A stretch of 8,038 nt of DNA from MGBC120314 sp964403785 (lineage in GTDB: Bacteria; Bacillota; Clostridia; Lachnospirales; Lachnospiraceae), in assembly GCA_964403785.1 (NCBI GenBank), contig CAYOHM010000082.1, positions 1-8,038 on the forward strand. Reading direction: 5' to 3'. How positions within the stretch are numbered: position 1 is the first letter of the stretch; the number at the start of each line of letters is the position of its first letter. Of this stretch, positions 6,942-8,038 are shown piece after piece. Below the pieces are notes generated by a model that made no database searches, was not told where the DNA came from, and worked only from the letters and a program-made list of their open reading frames with translations. Position numbers and translations under genes: made by a program.

Positions 6942-7888
6942 GCAGACCACCTTTCACCCGCTTTAAGGGTCATGAAGCCATGCTCATGCGGTGAAAGCGT
7001 GGAATGTGGGGCATCAATTATACAGGTCATGGGTTCGATGCAGACGTAATCAAAGTCCGCATTGTTATTCCATATCATCCAGTTGCCGAAATCGGGGGCA
7101 GTTTCATATATGAACTGCTGCCCGTTTTTTTTATTGGTGATAACAGCCCTGTTAAAGCCGTTTTCTGACAAAGCAGCCCGTAAATGGTCATTAAGCTTTC
7201 CGGCTAAAGGCGCTACGCCTCCCTTGCTGTAAGGAATGTGCTGCTTAATTAATCTGCCGGTCGGAATAAGATTTTCGTCGGTTTCCCACTGATAATCCGA
7301 AGAAACCTCAATGCAGTAGTCACAAGCAGTGTAGTTCTTGTTTTGCGGAAACAGGAAGGCGGTGTGGTATCCAGCACCAAACGGAATATTTTCCCTGCCC
7401 GTATTATCTATTATAAGGTTTTGCGACAATCCCTCCCTTGACAGTTCGAATTCAAACGTAACCTTAAAGTCCCAGTTAAAGGCTTTAAAATACGGCGTCG
7501 CTGATGAATGAAGGGCGCATTTAACACAGACGGATTGCGGAGTTTGTGACATATGCACAAGCTCATACGCAGCTTCCTTAAGAACCCCGTGTGAAAAATG
7601 GATTCCGTTGCTGTTAAGGTCATATGTTCTGCCCTCCCAATCATAAATGCCCCCTGCAATTTTATTCGGAGGAAATAAGACGGCACTGCCGAATCTCTGC
7701 GGAGATTTCTCAAACTCCGCCATGTCCTCCTGCGTGGGAGTATGCAATATGCTCAACACTTCCCTGGGAGTAATAACCTTGAAATCAATGACATTGCAGC
7801 CACGCCCGTACAGAATCGTCGCTTCATACCTGTCAAAACACAATCTCACGGCATCAACCCCCAAAAAAGTTAATTTCTCAATGCTCAT
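6917..7888 (-). CDS. Aldose 1-epimerase (mutarotase) family protein
   Basis: A 323-residue GalM-like protein that should interconvert alpha and beta anomers of a free sugar in the cytosol. Family landmarks appear in order: FGSAVLFPPNKIAGGIYDW (66-84, matching the usual FP-NRI--G), His100 in FSHGVL, the catalytic acid His175 in GAGYHTAFLF, and the catalytic base Glu285 in CIEPMT. The arginine normally found in the NRI motif is Lys76 here, which may change sugar preference. There is no signal peptide. The start has AAAGGA 6 bases upstream on the - strand (7895-7900). It is convergent with the pectin operon and shares with it the 33-base upstream element, which suggests a common role. The substrate might be galacturonate, xylose, arabinose or galactose; the sequence does not decide. 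Confidence 0.88.
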   Translation of the reverse strand: MSIEKLTFLGVDAVRLCFDRYEATILYGRGCNVIDFKVITPREVLSILHTPTQEDMAEFEKSPQRFGSAVLFPPNKIAGGIYDWEGRTYDLNSNGIHFSHGVLKEAAYELVHMSQTPQSVCVKCALHSSATPYFKAFNWDFKVTFEFELSREGLSQNLIIDNTGRENIPFGAGYHTAFLFPQNKNYTACDYCIEVSSDYQWETDENLIPTGRLIKQHIPYSKGGVAPLAGKLNDHLRAALSENGFNRAVITNKKNGQQFIYETAPDFGNWMIWNNNADFDYVCIEPMTCIIDAPHSTLSPHEHGFMTLKAGERWSAKVLLHMA

Positions 7889-7927
7889 AAATTATCCTTT
7901 CTAATTAGTCAGTTATGTAGCTGCGGC

Positions 7928-7960
7928 GGGGCGCTGGCTTATATGTCCGATTATGAGGCA
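7928..7960 (-). promoter_or_regulatory. 33-base shared upstream element, right copy
   Basis: Read on the - strand, this matches 77-109 at 27 of 33 positions with no gaps. It lies 39 bases before the mutarotase start. The core CATAATCG, G, ACATATA is kept. Only one base separates it from the preceding hairpin arm (7962-7987), compared with 15 bases on the left side. The flanking sequence towards the gene is not conserved, so the identity is specific to this block. Confidence 0.6.
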
Positions 7961-7961
7961 A

Positions 7962-7987
7962 TTCTTCACCGCCGGTACACTAAGCAG
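7962..7987 (-). repeat. Diverged copy of the hairpin right arm
   Basis: On the - strand this aligns without gaps to 36-61 at 17 of 26 positions, including CTGC, TGTACCG and a terminal GAA. I could not find a close-by left arm that would fold with it as at 4-58, so it looks like a half-element. It directly precedes the right copy of the 33-base element, the same order as at the left edge. Confidence 0.5.
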
Positions 7988-8021
7988 TAGGTTTGCAGGC
8001 ACAATTTTAAGGCCATTGTTT

Positions 8022-8038
8022 GCCGTCGGTACTTAGGC
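8022..8038 (-). repeat. Hairpin-arm repeat cut by the window end
   Basis: CGGTACTTAGGC (8027-8038) is identical to 13-24 on the + strand, and the preceding GCCGT resembles the GTCGC at 8-12. The repeat runs into the window edge, so its partner arm, if any, lies outside. It is the third arm-like copy in the window. Confidence 0.6.

Noticed and set aside
7647..7904. 85-residue open frame on the + strand
   Set aside because: It is antisense to the N-terminal half of the mutarotase and lacks a ribosome binding site or family motifs.
1..8038. tRNA, rRNA, CRISPR array or transposase gene
   Set aside because: No cloverleaf, conserved rRNA stretches, regularly spaced direct repeats or transposase motifs were seen; the edge repeats are palindromic and few.

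Overview
The window looks like a pectin-oligosaccharide catabolism locus from a Gram-positive anaerobe of the Clostridia, most likely Lachnospiraceae. The reasons are moderate GC (mid-40s by eye, not counted), strong GGAGG-type ribosome binding sites, tightly overlapping genes and a cytosolic set of pectin-active enzymes. No marker gene fixes the species.

Layout. Positions 1-160 hold a strong imperfect hairpin (4-58), then a 33-base element (77-109) and the leader of the first gene. Five genes then run on the + strand with almost no gaps: a CE12-type rhamnogalacturonan acetylesterase (161-883); a GH43 glycosidase with ankyrin-like repeats fused to its N-terminus (908-2836); a 244-residue all-helical protein that looks like a shrunken GH105 unsaturated-galacturonyl hydrolase (2838-3572, TTG start); a GH28 polygalacturonase with a small N-terminal beta domain (3563-5116); and an exporter-type ABC half-transporter (5100-6908). 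The last three genes are joined by a 1-base gap and by 10- and 17-base overlaps. A hairpin at 6908-6941 separates this operon from a convergent aldose 1-epimerase-like gene on the - strand (6917-7888). Positions 7889-8038 hold the leader of that gene, a second inverted copy of the 33-base element (7928-7960) and two more copies of the hairpin arm.

How the genes may work together. None of the hydrolases has a signal peptide, so they should act in the cytosol on imported oligogalacturonides. The esterase removes acetyl groups, GH43 removes a neutral sugar (xylose or arabinose), GH28 trims galacturonic acid units, and the mutarotase equilibrates released sugar anomers. A classical sugar importer, secreted pectinases and the later uronate pathway are not in the window and may lie elsewhere.

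Most interesting points: the same 33-base element (27 of 33 identical) precedes both convergent transcription units in inverted orientation, next to related hairpin repeats; the ankyrin-GH43 fusion; the miniature GH105-like protein; and an exporter-fold ABC protein translationally linked to a cytosolic polygalacturonase.
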